DNA of 64,000 nt from Latrodectus hesperus (lineage: Eukaryota > Arthropoda > Arachnida > Araneae > Theridiidae). The stretch covers positions 66,977,899-67,041,898 of the forward strand of contig CM075857.1 in the NCBI GenBank assembly GCA_037975125.1, read 5' to 3'. Of this stretch, positions 43,161 to 55,110 are shown piece after piece. The position numbers were made by a program, and so were the translations under genes. The notes under the pieces were generated by a model. The model saw only the letters and a program-made list of their open reading frames with translations. It was not told the DNA's origin and did not search any database. How positions within the stretch are numbered: position 1 is the stretch's first letter; every line of letters begins with the position of its first letter.

Positions 43161-44257
43161 AAAGCCCACTTTATTTTGAAATTATAATTAAATAGAGCAG
43201 ATTCATATATTGTGGTGTCCGTTATACTCGAGGATTATCAACTCTCACCAATTTGATTTTACTACATCATATCCTTGGAATATTAGTTAACTTTTATTTG
43301 TTTCGAATTGAAAATCATATACTAATTATTCATATTGAAATTTTCTGCGTAGACTCACCATGCTTTTATATAATTCATTGGGGCAATTAAAAAGAAAGCG
43401 CTGTAATATATACGCATTTTCTAAAAGATTGTACAGGCATTTAAAATTCTTATATACTCAAATCAAATGATTATTAATTATCCATTTGTTATCTCTATAT
43501 AACTTGTAAACTAGAGAAGAGTTTGTATTCAAGTGCTCTTGTTGTGTGTGGCTCATTTCCTCCAGAAGCTAAGTATTTTATATACATTATTATCCTGTCT
43601 GAATTAAGTATTTAATTATCTTAGGATTTATATATAAGTCCTAAATATTTATTGGGTAATTAGAGAAACTGGAAAATTTTTATTGTCTTTTGAGCTTTAT
43701 AATGTTAAAAGTGGTGGTTTGATGATAATACTTTTAACTTATTCGCAAGTGTTTTATTGCCATTTTACTCGAAAATCTGGTTCCATATTTCTATATAATA
43801 TTTAAGCCGACTCATTATTTCAACCCGTTTTTATTTAATATTTCTATTGATATAATAAATGAAAAATACTACAAATAATATCACGTAGTACGCTATAGCA
43901 ATTTTTCACTTCATGAGGCCTTATTTCTACCTACCATTTTCTAATGACGTGCCCATAAAAATGCAGAAAATTTCTTATTTTGGAAACACCGTCAATTGAT
44001 GAGGTCGGCCACTGAGCTGTCATCAACTAGGATAGGCACTTTCCGTCCCTAATTTCAAGATAATCTTCAGTCGAGTCAAGTCTTCTACTTTTCGTATACA
44101 AAAGCTAAGAGTTTTCCGGCTGCCTGCCAAACACCTTATGCGACCTTTTCACTGATATTTTTTTCTTTAAAACTGATATAAACTACATAACATTTGTATT
44201 TTTAAAGGGACCAATTGATAATGCTGTCTTTTTGAGTTATTATGGTAGTCAAAAAAG

Positions 44258-44260
<3 letters not shown>
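43161..44260. other. AT-rich DNA, nothing recognised
   Basis: No gene or repeat is supported. Confidence 0.4.

Positions 44261-44318
<58 letters not shown>
44261..44318. repeat. (TA)n microsatellite abutting the transposon
   Basis: This is a pure TA run. Its last TA (44317-44318) also serves as the left target-site dinucleotide of the Tc1/mariner-type element. Confidence 0.97.
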
Positions 44319-44320
<2 letters not shown>

Positions 44321-44474
44321 GGGTGATCCAAAAGTCAGGACGAACTTTAAAATGAATAATTCGAAAACGAATCACGATACAAAGATGCGGTTTGCACCAA
44401 ACGAATGGAAAATAAACCGGGTTTTGTGTGGCAATGAAAAAAAATAGTTCTGTTGGCGACCAACAGATGGCGCT
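44319..44474 (+). repeat. Left terminal inverted repeat
   Basis: It pairs with 45752-45910 with few differences. It begins CCGGGTGATCC and ends with ccaacagatggcgct. Confidence 0.93.
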
Positions 44475-44558
44475 ATAGTGTTTTATTGCAACAAAAGATG
44501 ATTTACAAATGAAACAATGATTAATGAAGTCAGATTAATTACAGTTAATTAGTACTTA

Positions 44559-45656
44559 CTACAGTAAATGTTCAATGTGATGTCCATCATTCAGAAGTAA
44601 AGCTGTGATACGATTCACCACACCATTCACAGCATTTAGTAGCATTTCTTGCGTTATGGCAGACACATTTTGGCGGAGGGCATCTTTCAGTGCCGCTAGT
44701 GATGCCGGTTGGTCGCTGTACACTTTTGACTTCAAGAAGCCCCACAGCCAAAAGTCACAGGGTGTGAGATCGGGAGATCTTGGAGGCCATGCGTGATTAA
44801 AGTAGCGACTGATAATACGATCCTCCCCAAATGTTGAGCGTAGCAGGCGTTGCACAGGCAGAGCAATATGAGGTGGTGCTCCATCTTGCATAAAGGTGAC
44901 TGTTTGGAGTGCCTGTCGGGCTTGCAGTTCAGGAATAATGCTGTTCTGTAACAGTGCTAGATATCGCTTACCGGTGACAGAAACTGTTTGGAAACCTGTC
45001 TGTGTGACTTCCTCGAAAAAAATGGACCAATTATGAAATCAGCAGTGAAGCCAAACCAGACTGTCACTTTAGGCTGTTGCATGGGTACATCAACAAATGC
45101 ATGTGGATTTTCTGTGGTCCACACTCGACAATTGTGGTTGTTAACAGCGCCAGAGAGTGTGAAATGTGCTTCATCTGTCCAAAGCACAGTGTGAAGCCAG
45201 TCGTGCTGCTCTTCCATCTTTTTGAAGACCAAATTCGCAAAAAGTCGGCGAGAGTCGAAGTCAGGAGGCTTCAGTTCTTGATTATGTTGCAACTTGTAGG
45301 GATACCGTTGCAAAGTTACTCGCAACGCTCTCCAGACACTTCCATACGACACTCCTGTCTGCCTCGAAACTTCTCAAGCACTGCACTCCCCATGTGCAGC
45401 AACCGCCGACATGGCTTGCACCGTCTGCTCCACTGTTGTGGCAACAGCAGCTGCAGTTGAGGGACATCCACTTCTTTTACGTGACGCCAAAGAACCTGTA
45501 GCTTCTAATTTTTTCACAATTTTGTTCAATGCAGAAGACGTTATTGGTCCTTTGCTATCTCGCATACCCTTCATGTAGCGATATGCTCGCAATGGCACTT
45601 TCCGAATTCTTATAAAACAGTTTAAGTAAGAGGGCTTTGTCAACTATGGACAGCAT
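44559..45656 (-). pseudogene. Tc1/mariner-type transposase, DD37D spacing, inactivated
   Basis: The gene reads from an ATG at 45654-45656 to a stop at 44559 (about 365 codons). It is split by a frameshift near 45585-45600, an in-frame TGA at 45374-45376 (after AHGECSA, before EVSRQTGVS), and a 1-nt loss in the A run at 45016-45022. The N-terminal third is helix-turn-helix-like and would bind the inverted repeats. Catalytic residues are all visible: Asp in LWTDEAHF, Asp in MQDGAPPH and Asp in PRSPDLTPCDFWLWG. The last two are separated by 37 residues, which gives DD37D. GPFF and WFGFTADFI blocks are also typical of the family. The TGA probably arose from CGA (Arg) by CpG decay. The enzyme would excise and reinsert the element at TA sites. 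Confidence 0.92.
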
Positions 45657-45751
45657 TTTGATGCATTCCAGCTTCGACTACCATTACCTGCAGTAGTTGC
45701 TTCTTTTTATATCGTTTGTTGCATTGCATAATCCTACATCAGAACTCCGAC

Positions 45752-45910
45752 AGCGCCATCTGTTGGTCGCCAACAGAACTATTTTTTTTTCATTGCCACA
45801 CAAAACCCGGTTTTTTTTTCTATCCGTTTGGTGCAAACCGCATCTTTGTATCGTGATTCGTTTTCGAATTATTCATTTTTAAAGTTCGTCCTGACTTTTG
45901 GATCACCCTG
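45752..45910 (-). repeat. Right terminal inverted repeat
   Basis: This is the reverse complement of 44319-44474. It begins (minus strand) CAGGGTGATCC. A T9 run makes it slightly longer than the left copy. Confidence 0.93.
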
Positions 45911-45999
45911 TATATTACCTTGCCTAAAAATACAAATATTATTGTAATTTTAGACAAGGCAATAACTCTTAGATTGTGAGATTTTTTGCGCATATTGCT

Positions 46000-46262
46000 C
46001 TCTTATGTTCATTGTTAAAGGCCAGTAGCTCAGTATATTCATGCCGCTTCCTACAAGATCCGCAAAACGAAGCATCCCTTGCCGTGGTGAGTAAATTTGA
46101 AAGCGATGGTGAAAGGAGCTCTCTGGGTGACCACTGTGTTGCAGGACGTGTCCACGTTGATCTGGGATGTCCAAAGTCCATCCATTGAGTTGTGAAGGAG
46201 AGGAGGGTGCCATCTCAGATGGAACCTCCGTCACCATGACCGTGGTTCGAAAGTTCAAAGTG
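46000..46262 (-). repeat. Dispersed repeat copy 2 (partner at 23860-24010)
   Basis: The best-matching part is 46148-46245, which aligns on the minus strand with the copy near 23900-24000. A minus-strand frame of 102 codons is open (45950-46258) and contains NFRTT and SEMAPSSPS. It resembles, from unverified memory, repeat-derived peptides predicted in spider genomes. No enzymatic motif is seen. It begins about 90 bp beyond the transposon right end. Confidence 0.72.
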
Positions 46263-46879
46263 CTTGGTGATAGAGGTATAGTCCAAAACTGTTTATCTTT
46301 AGGTATAGTTCGGGGTTCTTCTTGAATAATTATCTATGTATATTCATCCGAACATTCATAGATTTTACACTTCAAATGTTACTTCGACTTAAAATGTAAC
46401 TGTATATGTTTTGCATGGTCCTATGATAAAATCAGAAATATAGTGTTTCTTAAAATAGGATAATCGATAAATATAGCTTTAATTTCTAAAAATTTGTCTC
46501 TTATTGAAAAATAATTCAAATTTTTTATTTGGAAGTCTTTTTTTTATATTAACAGTGCTATTAATAAATACATATTAAAGATTTTCAAACTTCCCTGCAT
46601 TGCAGCATTTTAAAATTTTTCCTGAGTTGAAACATGACGCACCTGGAATTGTTACGATTCATGATGACATTTAAAGGTCGATGTATGGTTTATTTAGCTT
46701 CATTGCATTTTTCCCTATTTTAAAATATTTTACTTTGTTGTAGTTTATTATCATGACGACTTAATTTTTCGATTGTCATTTTTTTTAAAAATTCTGTATA
46801 AACAAGAATAAAGAATAATCTTTATCTCTTTGAGAATTTCTTGGTTCTTATTCTCCTGCAGAGGCAGTCGAATTCACTC

Positions 46880-46975
46880 TCATCATGACTGACGTCACAC
46901 ATCGGAAGATAATTAGTCATATCCTTCAGTGGCATATTTTTTCGGACGTCACTTCCGGAAAAATTCCTTTATGTC
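46880..46975. promoter_or_regulatory. Cluster of CREB/ATF and ETS-like sites
   Basis: TGACGTCA (46890-46897) is the full palindromic CRE. GACGTCACTTCCGG (46945-46958) joins a CRE-like word to an ETS core (ACTTCCGG). CGGAAG occurs at 46903-46908. All lie within 70 bp of otherwise AT-rich DNA. This combination is typical of enhancers and TATA-less promoters. No exon could be assigned. Confidence 0.4.
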
Positions 46976-49900
46976 TTTCAGCCATTTATAATTAGATCTT
47001 TTGTTGACAGCTTCTTTATTTACGTTGTTTCAAGTTCTACAAACTCTTTTTGTTTGCAATGATCATAAATTATTTAGTTCCTCATTTCTTATTACTTTCG
47101 TTTTTCAGAGAAATGTGTCTATTTTATTGTACATTAATTATGTTCTTCGCTCTATTTATGTATTATTTACTATTTGGTGTTTGTCTTTTAATGCCATTAA
47201 TGACAGATTAGAAAATAAAAAATACTACGCAACTTGTAAAAATAATTTAACAAAATATGCGCGTTGTAGGCTAGTCTTAAATAATCTTTCAACAAGATTT
47301 TTTTAAACATAGAAATAAATCTTATGTTTTTTACTTATGGTGAATTATTTCAAGTAAAACTAAAATGATAAAATTGTTTGATAAATAACCATGTGCTATA
47401 CTCACGACTAATAAATACATCGTGAAAAATAATTCATAATTAAATATCAAGAACAAGTGACGTTATATAAGGAAGAATATAATTCCATTTAAAACAATTT
47501 TCTTTAATAAAAATGAAATTAAAATTTTATAACTTGAATTTCATTTTTATTTAAGAGAGTTAAGCCTATACTAATTTAATTTCTTATTGAAATCATAATT
47601 CAGAATTTCTCATTGAATAAATTAGTATAAGTAGAAAAAGAGAAATAACATATCCTTGAAAATTATTACACATACTGCATTTGGAATAAATTCATGATAA
47701 ATTTTTGAGTGCTATAAATAATTAAGATTTTAAGGCTTTTTTAATAAATTAAAAGTAATTCATATTGACTTTCTACATATAATATTCACACAAATTGTAA
47801 CAGTTTTGTGTAAAAGACCGCGCTGTAACCTGGTAGCAAAAGACTTCATTCTCATTATGGTATCCATTAAAATAAATCAGAAATAAAAATTCCAAAAAAT
47901 ATAAATCTTTTTTCATAAATGAAATAAAAATTAAGTTATATTAACTTTCTGTATATTATTACCAGTGAAATAATTGCTGGTGATATTAGTTATCTTGCAT
48001 TTGCATTTGATGCTCGATAAATAAAAAAGTAAATTACGATATATATCTGTATTTAAATTTCTTCTGAAACTTCACAGACGTTTTTGTTCGATTCGTTTTA
48101 ATTTTCGTTATGTAAATATTTAATGTAATAAGAACTCTTTAGAGAAATATTTATCATTCTTTGCCTTCATTTATCATCAATCTTTGTTATAATTTTTCTC
48201 ATATTTCAAATTATAGCACCTACATTAATATTAATTTTATATTTTTGAAGAGAATTTCTTAAATACTGCAAGTTATCTCTTAAATGGAAAGTAGCAAGTT
48301 GATTTTTTTTTTCATCATCATAATTTTTCAGTCATCAATAAAGGAATGTTATGAATTGTCCAATGAATTTTTTGTAACTGCGCCATTATTTATTTTTCAA
48401 GAACTTATTAGCATTAGATTCTATATTTAAGTTTCTTTAAAAATATGAGAATATAAAGATTTATTATAGTTTTTTACTCATAATTTCTGCTGTGTCCTCA
48501 TTTCTTTTGATTGTATTATGTAAATAAAATGAACGTTTTAAAAATTTACTTAAGTATATCAAACATCGATATAATTTTTCCTTTGATTTTCTTTCTCTTA
48601 CAATAATATTCTTTCATTTAAATAAAGTGTCTTCATTCATTCTTTCATTTAAAAATGAGTGGCATCCTAAAGTATAAGCCACACATTAGTTGTTGCCCTT
48701 ATTTGTGCATTTTCGTTTCAATTTCACTTTAAGGAGACATTGGTTCAGAAATCCAATTTGTTATACAACATGCTGCTGCTTTATTTAAAAATTCCACTCT
48801 TGGACTTAAATGATTAGAATAAAATTAAATTGTTTGTTTACTATATGTTTCTGATTTCTATTTGAGAAACTTAAAAAATCGGTAAATACATCCAATCTTT
48901 CAAATTTTGAACTAAAGTCAATTGACGAAATTGATATCTTTACTGACATCATTATTGAAAATTAGCAATAGGTAAATGCATTTATTTCAGTATTTAAGTT
49001 TTCATTTACCATTATCATAGAATAATTTTTTTTAAATGGAATCCTTGTCTTAAAAATAAAATAATTTTAAGACTGACAGTTATTAAATATTTTTCGTATT
49101 AATTTCGATAACTTTTTTGTAACTTTGTTTGAAATTTAACTATTTTATGAATTTTATGTCATACAAAATGGGATAGAACTCTGCATCTTAATTGCTCTCC
49201 AATCTGCAGCTATGTATGCTCTGCTGATATAACAGCCATCATTTGCGCAGCTTTTAACAGCCCTTATTAAGCATTCGTCTGCTTCTTGCTTTTTTTGTAT
49301 ATTTTCTCTTCATTAATAAAAGTTAATTGACAAAAGAGTGTAGTTTTACGCGAAACCTCTCAACTCAGCTCGAATTCCACGGATATCATTTGATGGATGA
49401 AATTTTTCAAGGCTATTAGTCATTCATTCATTTTTAGTTTTATGATGGAGATAGAATTATTTGTCCTATCCTCTATGTGGTAAGAGAAGACGTTATTTTG
49501 ACAGTCCATATTTTCATTTAAAGATGTGATGAATATAAGTTTTAGCAGATTTAGAATTACCAGATATCCAGTATAATAATTTTGTTAATGATATTAGATT
49601 ATTATGTCTTTAAATTACAGAAATGGTGTCATATTTTAAATCAAGTAAGAGCGCAAAATTGTTATAAGGTCTTTTGTGAAATAATGATGCTTGTAAGGAA
49701 TTTTTACTTTTAATATAGTCACCTATGTAATTAATTAATCACTTGTGCTGCCGAGAACAATCATAAACCTTCCATCGCTATATAGAGATGGAATTCGATA
49801 TTCTAAACTTTTTTCTAAAGAAAATGGTTTTCATAGTGTTACATTTGAGGACATATAACCGTGAATTTGGATTATTAGCGAAATTACAATTATTCAAAAG

Positions 49901-50290
49901 CTATCTCTGGATAAAAATACGAAGCATTTTGCGTGTGCTAAATAAAGAAAATGATTTTAGAAAAAGATGATGAAAATGAAGATGATAGGTTGTTTTTGTC
50001 TTTTCATAATCCCTTTTTGCATATGAAGCACGTTTGATGAGACCTATGATTTAAACAAACTGGATTCCAAACATTATAACCTTTTTCATTTAAAGTGAGA
50101 ATCGAATATTTTATGTGTTTTAAGTAAAGCTTATACTAAACAGTCTAAAGGCAGCTATCTAATTCAGCTATTTGCTCGTTTTATTTCAATAAAAAAATGT
50201 GACAGAGTCACATTGAGCTAAGGATATATCCTAGTTTGATAAATCTATCATAATTTGATACTGCCTTATAGACAGCTTAACAGTTATAGG
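46976..50290. other. AT-rich DNA, nothing recognised
   Basis: A 101-codon frame at 47001-47306 is AT-rich and has no recognisable domain. No repeats of note. Confidence 0.4.
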
Positions 50291-50420
50291 CTCTATTAAC
50301 GGGTAACTATGGCATGTGTGTATTGAAGAAGTTGGACTCCACACCAAAATATGGTTCAGTTGGAAAAGTGGACCAGCACCACTTAATGCCAACCTAGCTG
50401 GCACAAGACAACAACAACAA
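50291..50420 (+). mobile_element. 5'-truncated copy of the SINE at 37371-37653
   Basis: The copy aligns with the 3' body of the complete SINE from 37522 onward (ggcatgtgtgta, ggactccacacc, aaaatatggttcagttggaa, cctagctggcac). It lacks the tRNA-like head. The tail is (AAC)n instead of (AATG)n. An imperfect duplication (acagttatagg at 50280-50290 against acaataatagg at 50420-50430, 9 of 11) may mark insertion of an already truncated copy. Confidence 0.9.
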
Positions 50421-50430
50421 CAATAATAGG

Positions 50431-53030
50431 TTATTGTAAGGTATTTGAATAGTCACCATGAAAATAATTTTCATAAATAGTGCGTATTCATTTGTTGTAT
50501 ACGTTCATGCTGAAACCAAAATTGCACCATCCAGCTGCCATTATTCATCAGCTGCTGGAATAGTTTTTCCTGATAGTGGAATCCCAATCAAGTAACGATC
50601 GATGTCTAAGTTCTTCTGAATCTCACATTTCGTTTGAAGTACTGTCTGTCGAGTAACGCTCATGGACAATGATGAATCGCAATTAAACAATGGTCGATCT
50701 ATAAGTTCTGAATTTCTTATCCCACTTGCAGAACAAAAGGTCACGTAAAGCTCTTGAACTATATTGATACGACGGATATGTTTAACTTAAAGTCGCTAAT
50801 TTCTGCTCCTAAGTAAAATTATAATTAGAGCGATCAACTGCGCTATAATGACTTCTGTAGCCTCATATTGATAATATTCAGTATTGTAAAATTGTTATCA
50901 GACAGATATATCGTACTAAAAGATCTCGCAAAAATAATCGGCCATTTACATGATGCAAGTAAAAGTAGCTGAAAACCATCCAGGTAAATGTTTCAAGAAA
51001 TAGCTTCTTAAAAAATGCCAGAAATATATCCCATATTTTCTCTTAATTCAATAGACATGACATCAAATTTTGAATTTTCTAATGGAAAAGGGGGGCTCAA
51101 TTTTCACAATTCATTCATTATAAATTCTTGGTATCGTTCTTGATGGCAGTGAAATACTTTGTCTTTTATAGTCTATCCGAATATTAGTGTTCATACCAAT
51201 ATTAACCACATTTATTAAAGGATAAAAAATTGCCGCTGTAGAAATATTTAGTATCGTGCTATCATCACCAGAAAAATTTCCTGTATACTTTTAACTGTCA
51301 GATATTAGTTGATATGGATAAGAAAACTTAATATTTCCTTTTAGGATGGGAAATTGTTTATAATTAGCACCATATGATTTCATACTAATTCTATTTGAAA
51401 TCCATTAAAATAAGGGTAACATTCTATTTTAACCCACCAACAAAATGGCAACACTTAACCGCCAAACCGATATTATGCTATTTAATGTTATTTTGAATAT
51501 TTCTTTTTACATTGTACAGCTAAGCTTTCAGACAAAATTCAGTTAATCGAGTAATGTAGCTAAATGAATAACGTGAATAAAATCATTTTTGAATTCATTT
51601 TTGAAAATTCCATCACTTTTATTTTACATAACACTTGCAACAAATTAACACAAATAAATCATAGTTTTGCAACTTGATTTCAAGTTCAGAATTAATAACT
51701 TGAACAATAAAAATACTTATTTTGTTTCTCTTTCTCAATGTCTTAATCATCCACTCGAAACTATACATGGAATCTTTTCTCTCATGTAAATTAAGATTTT
51801 TATAAAAAAAAATATAACTATTCTCTTTTAAAGAAACAAACCGTAACGTTAATATTTAAACATTCTATTGATATTTATGCTAAGTGATCGCTTAGAATAA
51901 AAGTCGTTTGTTTGTTATAACACGTTTAAAAAGAAAATGTTTCTTATACAATTATGGTTAAAATATTTGACCCATAAATATAAGGACACTTTTATTTTTT
52001 ATTGTAATTTGCAAAAATTAAATGTTTAACACATATAAATTTTTCAATTTATTTTGACAATTTTTTTCATCTGCGTATTTATTTTTTAAAAGGTTGCCTG
52101 GTATTGGTTGTCGCAGAGTCGCGACCGATGAACACATAAAGCGAAACGAAATCCCAGTTGTTATATGCTAATTTGGCTTTTCGCTCTTCGCGATGTGTTG
52201 AGGAATGCAAATGAGATTTGAATAGGGGATTGTTATTTGAAAAATCACCATTTATAATTTGAGCTTATCTAAAAATGTGGAAACCAAAAATTTAAAAAAC
52301 ATACGTGTAAAAATTATCGAATTGCAATATATTTACTTTTATACAGCGTAGCATAGTACAACAATTTGGGAAATCAATCCTTTTATTATTTTTCTTTTGG
52401 TTCAACTATTAAATATGTTGAATGAACATACTTTATTTTTATTTGAAAATGTATGTAATTTCGTTAATTTTATCTATAAATATTCTTTTATTAGCGTAAT
52501 ATTATAAAATATTATTTAATTTCGCAGTTAATTTCGAAAATTTGAAAATTTTATAATTTTTTTTCAGTTTAATAACTTGTGGTACTCTATTTAAGAGCAC
52601 TTAAACCTTTCTGTTTAGAAGCATATTGATTTTAAATTATTAATTTCCTTTCTATAATATATTTTTAATACGCATTATTGTATAGTATTTAAAGATTGCA
52701 GTAAATTTCTAATTGGAATAATAGCGTTTTCTCATGTTAAGTTATCAATTTAGAAAAAAACCCCATTCATTTTCTATTTTTAAATTGTTATAATCCAGAA
52801 AGATCCAATTTTCAAGCATCAGGGTTGCTAGTTAAATTTGGATATCTATGTCAATCTTAATTTATCTAAAAAGATCGCCAAAAGTCGCCAACGTATCATT
52901 TAATTCAAATATCGTGCTATGAATTTAAAATTAAATATAACTTCAAAAAATTTATATCATCGATAATTGCATTTACAATAAATATTTATAAACTAATAAG
53001 TTAAATTTTGTTAATTAGTTTTGACTTTGT
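50431..53030. other. AT-rich DNA, nothing recognised
   Basis: A slightly GC-raised block lies at 52090-52220. No gene is supported. Confidence 0.4.
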
Positions 53031-53039
53031 GTGTTTTCC

Positions 53040-53270
53040 ACTGATGTACCCACTAAGGCAAATATGTCCTTCTTCAGCGTGAAGTAACCCAACGCACACA
53101 AGCGAATTTATCATTGATAAAGTCCTTGCCTTACTTTGGCTACGAATTTATTTGAATAGTTTCGCTGTCATCGTTTAGCACCGGAATTGGGTTCTTCAAA
53201 CCTTGAAGTGGATTAAAGGATTAAGCTTCCGCACCTGAGACAAGATTCGAGCCTTTATCCGCAATTTATT
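53040..53270. promoter_or_regulatory. GC-raised block with tandem GGATTA words
   Basis: GGATTA occurs twice (53210-53215, 53218-53223). This is the core bound by Otd/Otx-type homeodomains with a lysine at position 50. The surrounding 230 bp is less AT-rich than its flanks. A regulatory role is inferred only. Confidence 0.25.
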
Positions 53271-53568
53271 TCATTTTATTTGCTAAGTTTCTAAGCCCTA
53301 GCAAATCCATTTAAACATTTAAAAAATGCATAAACATTTCAACTGTGTATTTTCTTGTTGAGTTTTTCGTGACTTTGTAAAATGTTTATGGGTAACCCAT
53401 TTCATTAAACTATAAAATAGTTCTTGATCCTAGTTTGTTATCTGTGTCACCCAAATAAAAATCCTTTTTTTTATTTTTTTTTCCTTTTGCGTTCTAATAT
53501 TTAATTTATTCCAGAGTGTTCTAAAATTTTTAAAGTTCTTCCACTTTATATTTTTGACTTAAATATAA

Positions 53569-53639
53569 ATGTCAAAAAAGGCAATGATATGAAGATATTT
53601 TTAATTAATCTTTCGTATCATTCATTACCTTTTTGACAT
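53569..53639. ncRNA. 71-nt imperfect hairpin, microRNA-precursor-like candidate
   Basis: The arm at 53569-53596 pairs with 53608-53639. It starts with a 10-bp block (ATGTCAAAAA with tttttgacat), then GG/CC, one mismatch, five more pairs, a small bulge and a further 8-9 pairs below an 11-nt AT-rich loop. About 25 pairs in 71 nt fits an animal pre-miRNA in size. No match to a microRNA seed known to me. It could instead be a tiny inverted-repeat element. The strand is not determined. Confidence 0.3.
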
Positions 53640-54900
53640 GCTAATGTCAAATTTTTTTAAAAAGATAATTAGAATAATTGCTTATAATAATTTTTAAAAA
53701 AATTCTGTAGTTTATAGTTCGGAAACCAATTTGAACATAGTCATTAAAAATCATAAAAAAAAATTATAATTCAAACAATTGGAAAATTTATAATTCACTT
53801 GAATTCTTAGTTTACTATTTTATTAATACATAGGTGTTGATGAACTTGATTCGGTCAATAAAAAACTACATGAACTTCTTAAAAAGATATTTTAAAAGTT
53901 TTTTTTTATAGAGTTGCTTTGAGAATACGAATAACAAAAATTCATTAGAAAGATGAAATAAAATCTCTTTTGATCATATAACACTCTTTTTTCCAAACAA
54001 TTCCATTTCATTTTAAAAATCTAAAGCTATTTATTAGATTTAATTCCGTTATCCTCCATTGAGTTGAAGAATAATTGTTGCTTTTCAATAACAAGAGAAA
54101 AGATTTTGTAATTTAAGTCTTACTACGGTTTTTGTAATTATTTACCAGTTTTTTACGATGCTATATAGCCATATAATATGCCATTGGCACAATGTTCAGA
54201 AGCAGAATCTTAAAATTTACATTAAATTTCAAACGACAATTAAAAACTAATATGATTGATACAAAAAAACTGTGAATATATTGTAAAGAAATCTATTATT
54301 GATCCTAGGATTCAAACTCTGGGAGATTAAAAGGAAGAATATCCTTTAAATAAACTTTATCGTCCTATTAATTTAATATTTCCATATTAATTTATGTCAA
54401 TAACCATTTTTTAAACTAGAAAACTAATAAATGATTTTTTATTTACTCGTTAATATTCGCTTTCGTGGCGGCAGAAATGCGCGAGAGATAATTAATATTA
54501 TTGAAAATAAAATGTGTTTGTGTGATGCAGCTTACCCATAATTTGTTAATACCAACTTAAATTAAGATAATGAATCTTTGGTCCTACCAGCTATATGAGT
54601 TTTATATACTTTATCCAGAGTGAGAGAAACTGCATGTTAATTAATAACTGTCCCTTATTAGGGCCACAATGCGAAGATTTAGAGATTATAAAACAAAGCA
54701 ATTAGGCTGAATTCAAAATGGTGAGGGATCTCCAAAACGTACGCTTCTGAATGATTTCCAAAGAATCATAAATATGCTATAACACAAACATTGGTATTCA
54801 TTTGGTATTTTGAAGTGTGAATTAAATATATATTAAATTTTATTTACATTCCCGTACGGAAAGGAATCAATCATTTTGAAGCAATTCCAAAACCGTTTGT
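53640..54900. other. AT-rich DNA, nothing recognised
   Basis: No gene or repeat is supported. Confidence 0.4.
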
Positions 54901-55110
54901 TTACTTCCAGTCCTCTATTTATCGGCTTCGTTTAACGGAAAATGGAGGGTTTATCTCCCCTCAGCCCATGTCAAAAACTTTTACTTACCCTCATTCCCAC
55001 AGAAGACGGTTCCTTCCACCGGAAATCACTTCCCTTGATGGAGGGCATCTTATTCGACCCACCCTTCCTTAGGGGAACTCATACGAATCTTGGAAAAAAA
55101 TTATTTCCAT
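54901..55110. other. GC-raised block with an 83-codon plus-strand frame, unrecognised
   Basis: The frame at 54942-55193 begins in less AT-rich sequence and has no family resemblance. It may be a conserved non-coding element or chance. Confidence 0.2.

Larger units (their letters stand above)
44319..45910 (-). mobile_element. Tc1/mariner-superfamily DNA transposon with long terminal inverted repeats
   Basis: Seen: the element is 1,592 bp, with terminal inverted repeats of about 156 bp (44319-44474) and 159 bp (45752-45910). The ends start C(C/A)GGGTGATCC and are flanked by TA on both sides (44317-44318, 45911-45912). A single transposase gene on the minus strand fills the interior. Known: TA duplications and a D,D,D/E transposase define the IS630-Tc1-mariner superfamily, which moves by cut and paste. 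The ends differ mainly in a homopolymer length and a few substitutions, so the copy is moderately old. It is non-autonomous in its present state because the transposase is broken. The ends may still be usable in trans. Confidence 0.95.

Noticed and set aside
44605..45467. Plus-strand frames over the transposon interior (for example 45077-45460)
   Set aside because: These are antisense shadows of the transposase, which is supported by catalytic motifs on the minus strand.
46001..46110. Extension of the transposon beyond its right end
   Set aside because: The TA duplication at 45911-45912 and the inverted-repeat end place the boundary at 45910. The neighbouring sequence belongs to a different repeat.
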